The notes beneath the pieces were generated by a model that was not told where the DNA came from, did no database searches, and saw only the letters and a program-made list of their open reading frames with translations. DNA of 49,546 nucleotides from positions 1 through 49,546 of the forward strand of contig CALKLP010000265.1 of the NCBI GenBank assembly GCA_937991965.1. The letters are read 5' to 3'. Positions 36,025 to 45,710 of the stretch are shown piece by piece (positions within the stretch are counted from its first letter, which is position 1; each line of letters begins with the position of its first letter). A program made the translations under genes and the position numbers. Origin of the DNA: an uncultured Verrucomicrobiales bacterium. GTDB lineage: Bacteria; Verrucomicrobiota; Verrucomicrobiia; Verrucomicrobiales; Akkermansiaceae.

Positions 36025-36839
36025 TTACCAAACCCTTTAAACTTCAAGATGTCACCATCGGCGGCGACGAACTCTTTTTTATCCTCGGCCCCTGCGCGAT
36101 TGAGTCGGAGGAATTCACGTGGCACATGGCGCGTGAAATTAAGAAAATTGCTGACGAGCTCGGGATCCAGTGGATCTTTAAGGCCTCCTTTGATAAAGCA
36201 AACCGCACCTCCGCAGGTTCCTACCGTGGACCAGGGGTGGAAGAGGGAACCGCCCTTCTTGGAGCGATTGGTAAGGAATTAGGCGTGCCGGTCACGACCG
36301 ATATTCATACTCCAGAGCAAGCGGTGATCGCGGCCAAGCACATTGACCTGCTCCAAATCCCAGCCTTCCTCTGTCGTCAAACCGATCTGCTGCAAGCCTG
36401 TGCTGAAACAGGGCGCGCGGTGAATGTGAAGAAGGGGCAATTCCTGGCTCCATGGGATGTGAAAAACATCGCAGATAAAATGCGCTCCTTCGGATGCGAG
36501 AACTTTCTCCTCACCGAACGTGGGACTTCCTTTGGCTACAACAACCTTGTCGCTGATATGCGTTCTCTCTACTGGATGGCAGAGCAGGGGAATCTCGTGA
36601 TCTTTGATGCCACTCACTCGGTGCAACGCCCGGGAGGTGATGGCGGCACAACAGGCGGCGACGGTATCCTCGCCCCTGTGTTGGCGCGAGCAGCGGTAGC
36701 AACTGGCGTCAATGGCGTCTTTATGGAAACGCATGAGAATCCAGCCGATGCTATGTCTGACGGCCCGAACCAAGTTCCCTTGAAGGATTTGCGAGGTGTG
36801 CTAGAATCTCTCGTAGCGATCAACGCTTGCTTGAAATAA
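36021..36839 (+). CDS. kdsA: 3-deoxy-8-phosphooctulonate (KDO-8-P) synthase
   Basis: KdsA condenses PEP and arabinose-5-phosphate to KDO-8-P, the precursor of the LPS inner core. The 272-residue protein has FILGPCAIESEE, FKASFDKANRTSAGSYRGPG, TTDIHTPEQA, LLQIPAFLCRQTDLLQA, NVKKGQFLAPWDVKNIADK, and FDATHSVQRPGGDGGTTGGD. All match the family. The gene is preceded by DUF1844 (4 bp overlap) and followed after 1 bp by the LptA-like gene and lptB, a conserved LPS block. Confidence 0.97.
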   Translation: MITKPFKLQDVTIGGDELFFILGPCAIESEEFTWHMAREIKKIADELGIQWIFKASFDKANRTSAGSYRGPGVEEGTALLGAIGKELGVPVTTDIHTPEQAVIAAKHIDLLQIPAFLCRQTDLLQACAETGRAVNVKKGQFLAPWDVKNIADKMRSFGCENFLLTERGTSFGYNNLVADMRSLYWMAEQGNLVIFDATHSVQRPGGDGGTTGGDGILAPVLARAAVATGVNGVFMETHENPADAMSDGPNQVPLKDLRGVLESLVAINACLK

Positions 36840-36840
36840 G

Positions 36841-38049
36841 ATGATGAAACGCCTCCTTCTCCTTACGCTTTGCGCTGCGCCTCTTTTGACATTCGCTCAA
36901 AAGGGAAAGAAGGATTCGAGCGCGGCCTTGATGCGATTTTTGCCGAACGGTACATCTCTTAATAATGTCTCGGTGCCTGTCTTCAATGATAAGGGGGAGC
37001 CTACGACGATGTTGAAAGCAGATCGGGTCACCGTTGCTGACAAGAAGAAGGGCGAGGTTGATATCTTTAAAGCTGTAGTGGAGATCTTGGATGAAACCGA
37101 TCCTCTTTTTGTCCACATGGAAAAAGGGCGTTATTTTCGGAACAAGAACTTGATCACCTCCTATAATCCTGTGCGGATCTTTAAGTCGAATCTTGAAGTG
37201 ACGGGGACCGGTGCTTACTTTGACCTCGTTTCACAAGAGGTTTTTATCCACGGTCCTTCTAAAACGACTTACCTGAAGGAAGAGGTCGCAGCACTGATGG
37301 TGAAGCAACTCGGCTTACTGATGGCGATTCCTCCGCATTTAAATGTCGAGTTAAGTGATGAGGAGAAAAGAGCACTCGAGTTCGCTGAACAAAAAGCAGC
37401 AGGTACTGCTGATGCGATCGTCGCTGAGGCCAAGACGCAAGCTCAAGAATCGAAGCTAGCGAATGCAAAGGCTGGTAAAAGTGAGCGTAAACTCGAGAAG
37501 TTCGTTACTAAGGCTGGCGGAGAATTAGAAAAGCCCGAGGAGAAATCCGAAGAAGCCCCCGTAAATCGTGCAACCCCTACCGAGTCCATCGTCATCACCA
37601 ATAGCGGAGGCACGTATTTTGATGCAGAGAACAATGTCGTGGTTTACCTGCAGGATGTTGTTGCAGAGAATCAAGAGATGCATCTGACCTGCAGTAAGGA
37701 TTTAAAGATCTTTCTAGAACCGAAAAATAGAGAGGGTGAAAAAGAAGGTGAAGAGGGTAGTGCTATTGGTGGAATGGGTGCTTTAGATATGAAAGAGCTT
37801 TTGGCCACTGGAGACGTGGTTATTACCTATAAGCAAAAAAGCGGGAAACCACCTTTAATCGCGACAGGTGGTTCTGCCTTTTACAAGATGGAGAAAGAAG
37901 AAGTCTTGATCAAAGGAGGGTATCCGAAATTATCGCAAGGGCAAAGCTCAAGTGAAGCACTTGAAACGGGAATGTGGGTTAAGCTGTCGCGGCGCGGCGC
38001 AGTATGGAGTAAGGGCAAGCAACGGCAAATTTACGTTCCGAATAAGTAA
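36841..38049 (+). CDS. exported LptA/LptC-like LPS transport protein
   Basis: The 402-residue protein starts with a Sec signal peptide (MKRLLLLTLCAAPLLTFAQ) and has two strand-rich regions separated by a long Ala/Lys/Glu-rich helical linker (about residues 178-240). The first half (MLKADRVTVADKKKGEVDIF, YFRNKNLITSYNPVRIFKSN) and the second (GTYFDAENNVVVYLQDVVAE, LLATGDVVITYKQKSG) resemble the OstA/LptA-LptC beta-jellyroll repeat. Placement between kdsA and lptB supports the call. This is longer than LptA (about 185) or LptC (about 190), possibly an LptC-LptA-like fusion. It overlaps lptB by one base. Confidence 0.72.
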   Translation: MMKRLLLLTLCAAPLLTFAQKGKKDSSAALMRFLPNGTSLNNVSVPVFNDKGEPTTMLKADRVTVADKKKGEVDIFKAVVEILDETDPLFVHMEKGRYFRNKNLITSYNPVRIFKSNLEVTGTGAYFDLVSQEVFIHGPSKTTYLKEEVAALMVKQLGLLMAIPPHLNVELSDEEKRALEFAEQKAAGTADAIVAEAKTQAQESKLANAKAGKSERKLEKFVTKAGGELEKPEEKSEEAPVNRATPTESIVITNSGGTYFDAENNVVVYLQDVVAENQEMHLTCSKDLKIFLEPKNREGEKEGEEGSAIGGMGALDMKELLATGDVVITYKQKSGKPPLIATGGSAFYKMEKEEVLIKGGYPKLSQGQSSSEALETGMWVKLSRRGAVWSKGKQRQIYVPNK

Positions 38050-38831
38050 TGTCTGAAGAAGCGAAAATGACGAACGAAGAGCAACATGCGCAAGATCCAA
38101 ATGCCTTGTTGATCGCAACGAATCTTCGGAAGGTCTATGGCGGTCGTGCGGTTGTCTCTAAGGTGGGACTGACCGTAAAAAATCACGAGATTGTGGGGCT
38201 TCTTGGGCCTAATGGAGCAGGAAAGACGACTTCCTTTTACATGGTGGCGGGGCTGATTCGACCAGATCAAGGCAGCATTCAGCTCAAAGGGCGTGATGTG
38301 ACTACCCTCCCGATGCAAAAACGCGCGAAGATGGGACTAGGCTATCTCCCGCAGGAAGAATCGATTTTCCGAACTTTGACCGCCGAGCAAAACCTAATGG
38401 CGGTGCTCGAGACGCGAAAAGATCTCTCAAAAGCGCAACGCAAGGAAAAGATGGAAGGGCTGCTAGAGCGCTTCAAGATTGGCAAGATTCGTAAGTCGCA
38501 AGCAATTGCGCTCTCCGGTGGAGAGAAACGCCGTCTCACGATTGCTCGTTCTCTCTGTATGGATCCTGATATTTTGATGCTCGATGAACCCTTTTCTGGT
38601 GTTGATCCGTTGGCGATCAAGGACATCCAACAAATCATTGCAGAGCTCCGTGATGTGGATGGTCTTTCGATCCTTATCACTGACCACAATGTGCGTGAAA
38701 CCTTGAAGATTGTAGATCGTGCCTATCTGCTCCTCGAGGGCGAAGTGGTCTTACAAGGCACGAAGGAGGAAATTGCTAATGATGAGATGGCGAAGAATCA
38801 CTACCTAGGCACAGATTTCACCCTGGATTAA
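38049..38831 (+). CDS. lptB: LPS export ABC transporter ATP-binding protein
   Basis: LptB powers extraction of LPS from the inner membrane with LptFG. The 260-residue ATPase has Walker A GPNGAGKTT, the Q-loop YLPQEE, the signature LSGGEKRR, Walker B ILMLDEPFSGVD and the switch His in ITDHNVRE. The motif DHNVRETL is characteristic of LptB. A leading segment of about 20 polar residues precedes the domain. It follows the LptA/C-like gene by taatg overlap. LptF and LptG are not in the window. Confidence 0.95.
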   Translation: MSEEAKMTNEEQHAQDPNALLIATNLRKVYGGRAVVSKVGLTVKNHEIVGLLGPNGAGKTTSFYMVAGLIRPDQGSIQLKGRDVTTLPMQKRAKMGLGYLPQEESIFRTLTAEQNLMAVLETRKDLSKAQRKEKMEGLLERFKIGKIRKSQAIALSGGEKRRLTIARSLCMDPDILMLDEPFSGVDPLAIKDIQQIIAELRDVDGLSILITDHNVRETLKIVDRAYLLLEGEVVLQGTKEEIANDEMAKNHYLGTDFTLD

Positions 38832-38865
38832 GATCGTCTTGCGTTTAACTTACTGAATTTAGTTT

Positions 38866-39897
38866 ATGAAGATTCTCCTCCGATGGATACAGGCGGCCAT
38901 GTTCAGCCTTATAGTTCTTATTTTTGCGGGAGCGATTGTGCGTGCCACTGGGTCAGGCTTAGGCTGCCCAGATTGGCCGAAATGTTGGGCGTGCCTCATT
39001 CCACCAACCTCCGTAGAGCAGGTTGACTTTGATAAGATCGATCTGGATCGCTTCAAGGCCAAGGCCGCACGGGCGGGACGAAATCCAGATGAAATCACGC
39101 GAGAGTCGCTCCATCAGGAATTTAACCCGCTACACACTTGGGTCGAGTTTGTGAACCGTCTCTTTGCTCTTCCGATGCTCTTAACGACCTTGGTCGGCTT
39201 TATTATGTCGCTCTGCATTAAGCGGGCGGGACCATTAGTGCGCTGGATGTCGGGGTTGTCGCTGCTCACGGTATTAGTTAATGCGTGGCTAGGAGCACGG
39301 GTGGTGTTTAGCGGTCTCAAGCCAGGAGTGATCACCACGCATCTGGCTCTCGCATTTCTCTTGATGATTTTTTTGGTCATCGCATTAGTGAAGGTGAAGC
39401 AGATCTTGGGCTATGGTAGAGAGATAGCGGGGAAGGGCGCCTTCTGGAGTGCCTTGGCGATTCTGGCCTTTCTCATCATCGAAGGCCTAGCCGGAGCACA
39501 GTTACGTGAAGTGACAGATGAACTAGCGAAGGAAAACTACGGTGCCGATCGCGCGACGTGGAGCGCAGAACTCCACCATATGGGTGTGTATTACTTCCAC
39601 CGCGCCTTCTCTTGGAGTGTGCTCGCGGGCGTTGTCATCTTCATGTGGAGTATCAAGAAAACGCGAGGATTTTTCACGCTCTTAGAAGGTTCTATGATCT
39701 TCATGGTGTTTGCCCTCATGATCATGGGGATTCTCCTCGGTCATGTCGGGATTCTCCCATGGGTGCAGGTGCTCCACGTAGGCGTTGCCGCCTTGCTCTT
39801 TTATGCCGTGACGTATTGGGTGACGAGCTGGATCATCCTTCGTCAAAAAGGCTCTGATGATGCGACTTTACAGCACCCGAAGGCGATGGAATGCTAA
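38866..39897 (+). CDS. ctaA: heme A synthase (COX15/CtaA)
   Basis: This enzyme oxidises heme O to heme A for aa3-type cytochrome oxidases. The 343-residue membrane protein has about eight helices. Family motifs are present: GAIVRATGSGLGCPDWPKC, the first helical His pair region NPLHTWVEFVNRLFAL, ITTHLALAFLLM, ELHHMGVYYFHRAFSW and VGILPWVQVLHVGVAAL. The loop after helix 1 is long (about 50 residues, with two further Cys). No cytochrome oxidase or ctaB gene adjoins it. It lies 34 bp after lptB, so it may be transcribed with the LPS block without sharing its role. Confidence 0.93.
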   Translation: MKILLRWIQAAMFSLIVLIFAGAIVRATGSGLGCPDWPKCWACLIPPTSVEQVDFDKIDLDRFKAKAARAGRNPDEITRESLHQEFNPLHTWVEFVNRLFALPMLLTTLVGFIMSLCIKRAGPLVRWMSGLSLLTVLVNAWLGARVVFSGLKPGVITTHLALAFLLMIFLVIALVKVKQILGYGREIAGKGAFWSALAILAFLIIEGLAGAQLREVTDELAKENYGADRATWSAELHHMGVYYFHRAFSWSVLAGVVIFMWSIKKTRGFFTLLEGSMIFMVFALMIMGILLGHVGILPWVQVLHVGVAALLFYAVTYWVTSWIILRQKGSDDATLQHPKAMEC

Positions 39898-39905
39898 AGG
39901 CTGTC

Positions 39906-41126
39906 TTATCTCAGCATCGACACCGCCTTTTTGAGCGATGTGCTAAAGCGTTCCACGTCATCCATAGTATTGTAGAAGGCGAACGAGGCGCGAGTAGTTC
40001 CCGTGATTCCATAGCGCGCCATGAGGGGCTGGCAACAGTGGTGTCCTGTGCGCACCGCGACACCCATATTATCCAGCAGCGTGCCGAGATCGTAGTGGTG
40101 AATTCCTTCTATGCTAAACGAGAGAGACGCGATGCGATCATCAGGGCCATACAAGGTGGAGCCATCGATTTTTGAAACGGCTTCAGCTCCTGCTAAAATC
40201 AGATCACGCTCATGAGCATTGACTTCCGATTTATCAAATTGGGTGAGGTATTCGATGGCGGTACCAAGAGCGATGGCTCCTTCGATATTTGGGGTGCCTG
40301 CTTCGTATTTGAAAGGGAGGTCGTTATAAGTCGTCCCCTCGAAGGAGACTTCTTTGATCATCTCACCACCGCCTTTGAATGGGGGGAGTTCTTCGAGTAA
40401 TTCCTTACGCCCATAAAGAATACCAATTCCAGTAGGGGCGTAGACCTTGTGCCCAGAGAAGGCGAAGAAATCGCAGTTTAGCGCGCGTAAGTCAACCGCA
40501 CCATGCGGCACCGATTGCGCTCCATCCAGCACGGTGATCGCTCCGAACTCTTTCGCCATCTTGATCATCTTAGCCGCTGGGTTTACGGTTCCAAAAGCAT
40601 TCGAGACTTGATTAAAGGCTACGAGCTTTACAGATTCATCCAGTAAGACCTCGTAGGTTTCAAGGTCGAGGGTGCCGTTGTCCAAGACGGGAATGACGCG
40701 GATCTGGCAGCCGGTGCGCTCTGCAAGCATTTGCCAGGGAACAATGTTAGAATGGTGTTCTAAGTGGCTGATCAGGATGGTGTCCTCTTTACCAATCTTA
40801 CCACTAAGACCAACGATGTTAGCGATGGTATTGATCGAGTCCGTGGTGCCTGAGGTGAAGATCGTTTCTTCCGGCGTAACATTTAGGAATTGCGCAATCG
40901 TTTTTCGCGCCGTTTCATAACGCTCTGTTGCGAGCTGTGATAAGTGGTGCGTTCCGCGGTGAATGTTGGAATTATACTCCCGATAGTAGTCAGAGGTCGC
41001 TTGGAGGACCGCTGACGGGTTTTGGGAGGTCGCGGCATTGTCAAGATAGACGAGGGGTTGACCTTTGATCGCTTGCTCGAGAATCGGGAAATCCTTTCTG
41101 ATCTCCGAAATATTAAATGGTTTCAT
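39906..41126 (-). CDS. sufS: cysteine desulfurase SufS
   Basis: SufS removes sulfur from cysteine as a persulfide for Fe-S cluster assembly. The 406-residue PLP enzyme has YLDNAATSQNP, TDSINTIANI, HHSNIVPWQ, the PLP lysine in FSGHKVYAPTGIG and the active-site Cys in RTGHHCCQP. Typical group II length. SufE is at 15022. No sufBCD is visible here. It lies 18 bp after coaD on the same strand. Confidence 0.95.
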   Translation of the reverse strand: MKPFNISEIRKDFPILEQAIKGQPLVYLDNAATSQNPSAVLQATSDYYREYNSNIHRGTHHLSQLATERYETARKTIAQFLNVTPEETIFTSGTTDSINTIANIVGLSGKIGKEDTILISHLEHHSNIVPWQMLAERTGCQIRVIPVLDNGTLDLETYEVLLDESVKLVAFNQVSNAFGTVNPAAKMIKMAKEFGAITVLDGAQSVPHGAVDLRALNCDFFAFSGHKVYAPTGIGILYGRKELLEELPPFKGGGEMIKEVSFEGTTYNDLPFKYEAGTPNIEGAIALGTAIEYLTQFDKSEVNAHERDLILAGAEAVSKIDGSTLYGPDDRIASLSFSIEGIHHYDLGTLLDNMGVAVRTGHHCCQPLMARYGITGTTRASFAFYNTMDDVERFSTSLKKAVSMLR

Positions 41127-41144
41127 GCGGTGGAGGTAGGCGCG

Positions 41145-41627
41145 TTAAAATTGTGAGAGCTTCTTAAAGACGGGTTCCGGCACGTAGCGTCGCACCGTGT
41201 TTTCCCATCCAACAGGCCCGATGAGTCCCTTGACCATGCTGGAACTCACTTCCGCAATGTCCCTAGGAGGCATGAGAAACACCGTTTGCATCTCGGCTTT
41301 GAGGTCACCATTGATCGCGCGCATGACGCGTTCGTATTCGTAATCCTCCGCGGATCGGATTCCACGTAAAATGTATTCCGCACCGACAGACTCTGCATAG
41401 TCTACGAGGTATTTGTTGTCGAAATCATCAAAAATGAGACGCTCACATGACGGGACGGAGTCCTTGAGGAGTTGCAGCCTGTCAGGAATATTGAAGGTAT
41501 AGCTTTTTGAAGGATTGGAGCCGACAGCTACAATCAGGGTGTCGAAAATTTCCAGCCCACGCTGAATCATCCACAGGTGCCCATTAGTTGGAGGGTCAAA
41601 ACTACCTGCGTAAACGGCTTTTTTCAT
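41145..41627 (-). CDS. coaD: phosphopantetheine adenylyltransferase
   Basis: CoaD adenylates 4'-phosphopantetheine, the penultimate CoA step. The ATG at 41627 gives 160 residues starting KKAVYAGSFDPPTNGHLWM, with the T/HxGH nucleotidyl-transfer motif (TNGH). The middle has ILRGIRSAEDYEYE, and EVSSSMVKGLI is near the end. An in-frame ATG two codons upstream is possible. It lies between xseA (upstream, same strand) and sufS. Confidence 0.95.
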   Translation of the reverse strand: MKKAVYAGSFDPPTNGHLWMIQRGLEIFDTLIVAVGSNPSKSYTFNIPDRLQLLKDSVPSCERLIFDDFDNKYLVDYAESVGAEYILRGIRSAEDYEYERVMRAINGDLKAEMQTVFLMPPRDIAEVSSSMVKGLIGPVGWENTVRRYVPEPVFKKLSQF

Positions 41628-41681
41628 AATCATCTTAAGCTATTGAAAATCGAGGGGAAGTCAAATGCAGAGTTCCACTCT

Positions 41682-43010
41682 CTATTCTATAATCGAGGCG
41701 ACTTCTCCATCCCGTAATTGCGTGTGGATTCGCTGGCCGCTTTTGGCTTGATCACGTGAGGTGATAATTTCCCCTGCGTCGTTTGTTGTAATTGAAAAAC
41801 CGCGTGAAAGAGTTGCGTCTGGTCCTAGGGTTCGCAAGACATCGTTAAGTCGCAAGAGCTTGCTTTTCTTCTGTTCTAGCTGAGCGTTCACAATGTTCGT
41901 AAGTTGGCGCTTGAGACTGTTGGTTGTTTCCTCGTGCCTCTGCAGGACCTTTTCTGGGGAATTGTAGCTAAGACTGAGTCGCAACTCTTTCATCTGCGTT
42001 GCTTTTTCGATCAGTGCGTGAATGTATGATTTTTCCAATGAGGTTTTCAGGTCGTCCAAATTCTGGATGCGTTCGAGATGCATGTTGGCGGGGGAGAGCC
42101 GTTCCAGTGATTCTTTTAGATAGGATAGCTTTTCTACTGTTTGATTAAGGTGCCGAGATACGGCTTGATTGCTACGCTCTCTAGAGGATTGCAGGAAGTT
42201 GAGAGTCGCCTCACCATCTGGTACCGCGATTTCGGCAGCTGCACTAGGTGTTGGGGCACGCTCATCTGCGACGAAATCCGCAATGGTAAAGTCGATCTCG
42301 TGCCCGACAGCAGAAATTACCGGAGTTACAGAGTCAAAAATTGCGCGTGCGACCACTTCTTCATTGAAGTTCCAGAGGTCTTCGATCGATCCACCTCCTC
42401 GTCCAGTAATGATGATATCGACAGGCTTGATTCCTAAAGAATCGGGATCGTTAAAGGCATCTATCGCTCTGGCGATTCCGCGCTCGGCACCTTTTCCCTG
42501 CACTTGAACGCCGATCAAGAAGAGTTCCACCCATGGCGCACGACGTTTAAATACATTGAGCATATCCTGGAGAGCCGCTCCAGAGGCGGAAGTCACCAAG
42601 CCAATCCGACGGGGGAATCTCGGAATAGGACGTTTGTTTTCAGGAGAGAAAAGTCCTTCAGCGTTGAGTTTCTGCTTAAGTTCCTCGAACTTGGCTTGTA
42701 GATTTCCCGCTCCGCCGATCTTCACCTTCGTGACGATCATTTGAGCGCGCCCCATCGCCTCGTAAATAGTAATTTCCCCGAAGAGTTTTACCTCGCGACC
42801 GTTCTCGATAAGCTCGGCGTTCATGCCAGCGCGACCACGGAAAAGCACGCAGGGGAGTTGTGATCCCGCGTCTTTGATCGAAAAGTAGCGGTGTCCGCTT
42901 GACTGGACACGAAGGTTACTCACTTCACCCTCAACCCAGACCTCTCCGACCTCGAACTGGAGGGCGGATTTCATCTTGCGGACAAGTTGTGTTACGGTCA
43001 GGGCTTCCAT
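41682..43010 (-). CDS. xseA: exodeoxyribonuclease VII large subunit
   Basis: XseA is the catalytic and DNA-binding subunit of exonuclease VII, which degrades single-stranded DNA to oligonucleotides. The 442-residue protein has an N-terminal OB fold (VGEVWVEGEVSNLRVQSSGHRYFSIKD), a central catalytic region with ITGRGGGSIEDLWNFN and ISAVGHEIDFTIADFVAD, and a C-terminal coiled coil. Length is typical. The small subunit xseB is not seen in the window. It begins a leftward run xseA-coaD-sufS. Confidence 0.95.
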   Translation of the reverse strand: MEALTVTQLVRKMKSALQFEVGEVWVEGEVSNLRVQSSGHRYFSIKDAGSQLPCVLFRGRAGMNAELIENGREVKLFGEITIYEAMGRAQMIVTKVKIGGAGNLQAKFEELKQKLNAEGLFSPENKRPIPRFPRRIGLVTSASGAALQDMLNVFKRRAPWVELFLIGVQVQGKGAERGIARAIDAFNDPDSLGIKPVDIIITGRGGGSIEDLWNFNEEVVARAIFDSVTPVISAVGHEIDFTIADFVADERAPTPSAAAEIAVPDGEATLNFLQSSRERSNQAVSRHLNQTVEKLSYLKESLERLSPANMHLERIQNLDDLKTSLEKSYIHALIEKATQMKELRLSLSYNSPEKVLQRHEETTNSLKRQLTNIVNAQLEQKKSKLLRLNDVLRTLGPDATLSRGFSITTNDAGEIITSRDQAKSGQRIHTQLRDGEVASIIE

Positions 43011-43080
43011 TATTCAGGGACACCGTAAATGCGCTAATGACAGAGATCAATGACTAGTTCTGTCAAATCTTAAAGAGTTG

Positions 43081-43881
43081 TTACTTTTTCTCTTCTTCGA
43101 CGTATGTCTCATCATTATACATCATGAGCTTGTAGGAGCCATCTTCTTGTTTTTCAACCATCCAGACGCCTACGTTATTTAATCCTCTGCGCGCTTGTCT
43201 ACCAGATGGTTTTTCGCCAAGGAGGAGATGGAGGAGGGAAACGCCAGAGCTATTATGACCCGCTAGGAGGATTGACTTATCAGTATCTCCAAAGCGTTGT
43301 TCGATGAGGCTAATAGCATGCTCGGTAACATGTTTCATGTAGGCGAATTTCAATTTCTCATCACACTTTTTTGGGTAATGAAGGTAGTTGTTTGGAGCTT
43401 CAGGGCGCAGTGTGAAAAATGAAGCTTCTTCTTCAGGAAGTTCGATTTTCTCTCCTAAATTTAAGATCTCCTTTCCTACTTCCGGTAGATCTTTAGCCAA
43501 GATATCTTTCATGCCTGGACCTTCTCTTAACTCAGGCCAGACTTCAGCTGTTTGCTTAGAGGCTTTCAGGTAAGGAAGCAGTGTGTTACGTGCTCTCCAA
43601 ATCGGACTGGTTGTAATAAAGTCAAAGGTGTAATTCTGTAGTTTTTCGGTGGCTTCCGTGAGGTTTTCCTTTCCGGTAGGGGTGAACATATCTGGATTCC
43701 CAACGTATTCTGGCCATTCAGACTTGGGCACTCCTTTCTCTTCCCATTCTTTTTTGACATTATGTCCAGCTTCAGCGTGACGAATGTAATAGATCTTTAA
43801 GCCAGCTTGTGAGATATTGGCGGACAGAAGGAATATTACCACGGATAGTGAGCGATAGTTTATGAGATCGAGAATTTTCAT
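43081..43881 (-). CDS. exported histidine phosphatase family protein
   Basis: From the ATG at 43881 the protein has 266 residues: a signal-like N-terminal hydrophobic segment (SLSVVIFLLSANISQA), then a histidine-phosphatase fold. The nucleophile motif reads YYIRHAEAGHN (RHA instead of RHG, allowed in the family). The second conserved Arg lies in the SPIWRARNT segment, and the second catalytic His in LLAGHNSSGVS. Probably periplasmic, acting on an unknown phosphoester. The minus strand upstream has a TTGACT (43920-43915) and CATTAT (43896-43891), 18 bp apart, that could be its promoter. In-frame ATG at 43920 is less likely. Confidence 0.85.
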   Translation of the reverse strand: MKILDLINYRSLSVVIFLLSANISQAGLKIYYIRHAEAGHNVKKEWEEKGVPKSEWPEYVGNPDMFTPTGKENLTEATEKLQNYTFDFITTSPIWRARNTLLPYLKASKQTAEVWPELREGPGMKDILAKDLPEVGKEILNLGEKIELPEEEASFFTLRPEAPNNYLHYPKKCDEKLKFAYMKHVTEHAISLIEQRFGDTDKSILLAGHNSSGVSLLHLLLGEKPSGRQARRGLNNVGVWMVEKQEDGSYKLMMYNDETYVEEEKK

Positions 43882-44051
43882 AGAAAATTTATAATGCTCG
43901 CTCGCTCTAATGTTAGTCAACTGAAATTGGTAGGTATATAATTGACCGCCAGTTCTTCAGTTTTGTGAGTGGGGAATTGTTCAATATCACAGGATAAAAG
44001 AGCTTGCACAGGTATTAGAAAGTGTTAAGAATATCCTTCAGTTTTATAACC

Positions 44052-45704
44052 ATGTTAGAATTTTTCAGAAAATACTCGGCGTTTGCGTTCATTGTTTTGA
44101 TTATCCTCTTTATAGGACTTGTTTTCATGGTCGACGGTGTCGGTAAGAGTGGGATGGGTTCTGGCCCAAAGCTCATGTCATTAAATGGTCGTGCTTACAC
44201 GCATTCTGAAGTCGAGCGAGAGGGTGCCGATTATCTTAACATGCTCTTTGGTCTCCGTGATGCAGGGTATGTCGGTGATGGTCAACTGGTAGGGCCTTAT
44301 ATGTTTGCGGTTGCGAACTTTAATCAACGGATGGGGTCCGCAGCAGACGCACCTAGCTTCTTGGCAAACCGTCTCGTCTTACAAGATCTCGCAGCGAAAT
44401 ATGGTGTGGTTCCAAGCCAAGAGCTGATTGAAAAGACGATCACCGAGAAGCTGTTTCTTAATAGCGCGCAGAAGTTTGACCAAGCTGGATATGATAAATT
44501 TATCGAAAGAAGAGTGAAGCGATACGGAATGGGGGTGAAGGATCTGAATACTCTCGTGGGAGAGATCCTATCTGTGGAGAAGCTTATGGGTACAGTTGGT
44601 GCGGGGTATATGATGGATGAGAGCCTTCTCCGCCGTAATGCACACATCATCGCGCAAACCATGACTTACGAGCAATTCTCTTTCCCTATCGACAAAATCA
44701 AGGACACCATTACAGTAACTGAAGAGGAAATTAAGGCATATTGGGAAGAGAACGAAAATCGATACCTTACCGATCCACAGGTGAAGGTGGAATACGTCAT
44801 CGCGGATGCAGGTATCGCGAAGCTACAAGCTGATTACAAAAAGGCTGAAATAGAGAAGGCAAAGGATGAAGGGAAAACGGAAGAGGAAATCGCTAAGCTG
44901 GATACAGCACTTCCGGATGATCAAAAGACTGATCTGATCAATGCCGCAGCAATGAAGGTCGATAATCTTTTCGTCCAAACGCAGAATGATGGAGGAGGGA
45001 AATTCTTTGAGAAAAATGCGAAGGAGTTAGGACTGGAAGTTAAGACAACCGAGTTCTTCACTGCTGCATCCGCACCAGCGGACTTTAAAACGCCGTCACA
45101 AAGTGGAACTCCAGCATCGATTGCGACGCAACTTTCGCTTGATCCAGACTCGATGGATTCTGTCAGTGATTTCTTTACTCTAGGCGAAGGGCGCTATCTA
45201 ATTTTCCGCGCTTTAGAAAGAGTAGAAGCACAGCCACTGCCCTTCGAGGGCGCTAAGGATAAAGCGAAAACAGACCTAATCAGCCAGAAGTTATCGGAGT
45301 CGATGGAGACGCAAACCGAGGGACTACGCACTCAACTAGTTGAAGCCGCGAAGGCAGGGAAGGCGATCGAGAAAGCGAAAGAAATGGGCATGGAATACAC
45401 CAAGCGGGAAAATCTTAAAATCAATGACCGTATTGAAGGTGAAGTAGAGGCCGCACAACTGTTCATCGGAGCGACAGAGGTTAAAGTGAATGAGATTAGT
45501 GAGCCAATCGTTCAGGAAATTTCTAAGCGTGTTGTTTTTGTCAGACCTTTGGAACGCTCCTTTATTGAGACTGAAGAAAGTAAGGCTCTCGTGAGCTCAC
45601 AGGTCGAAAATTCTGGTAAATCTCTGGATTATATTGTCTTTTCTAACTGGTTCCGTAATGAGCTCGAGCTTTCACAGTTTGAGAAATTTACGAGCAACAA
45701 CTAA
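44052..45704 (+). CDS. SurA/PpiD-like membrane-anchored periplasmic chaperone
   Basis: The ATG at 44052 gives 550 residues. An N-terminal signal anchor (FAFIVLIILFIGLVFMV, about 10-27) is followed by a SurA-N-like helical region containing LNGRAYTHSEVEREG and the repeated FLANRLVLQDLAAKYG, then coiled-coil segments and a C-terminal helix. The layout resembles PpiD/SurA_N_3 proteins, but a clear parvulin PPIase core is not seen: its region around YVIADAGIAKL is not conserved. It probably helps outer-membrane protein folding. A small TPR gene follows by 6 bp. An in-frame ATG 30 bp upstream is possible. Confidence 0.83.
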   Translation: MLEFFRKYSAFAFIVLIILFIGLVFMVDGVGKSGMGSGPKLMSLNGRAYTHSEVEREGADYLNMLFGLRDAGYVGDGQLVGPYMFAVANFNQRMGSAADAPSFLANRLVLQDLAAKYGVVPSQELIEKTITEKLFLNSAQKFDQAGYDKFIERRVKRYGMGVKDLNTLVGEILSVEKLMGTVGAGYMMDESLLRRNAHIIAQTMTYEQFSFPIDKIKDTITVTEEEIKAYWEENENRYLTDPQVKVEYVIADAGIAKLQADYKKAEIEKAKDEGKTEEEIAKLDTALPDDQKTDLINAAAMKVDNLFVQTQNDGGGKFFEKNAKELGLEVKTTEFFTAASAPADFKTPSQSGTPASIATQLSLDPDSMDSVSDFFTLGEGRYLIFRALERVEAQPLPFEGAKDKAKTDLISQKLSESMETQTEGLRTQLVEAAKAGKAIEKAKEMGMEYTKRENLKINDRIEGEVEAAQLFIGATEVKVNEISEPIVQEISKRVVFVRPLERSFIETEESKALVSSQVENSGKSLDYIVFSNWFRNELELSQFEKFTSNN

Positions 45705-45710
45705 TCTAAG

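Noticed and set aside
43980..43993. TGTTC-AATA-TCACA upstream of the SurA-like gene, one half matching the LexA site.
   Set aside because: Only one half matches and the gene has no SOS-like function. A single 5-mer is expected by chance.
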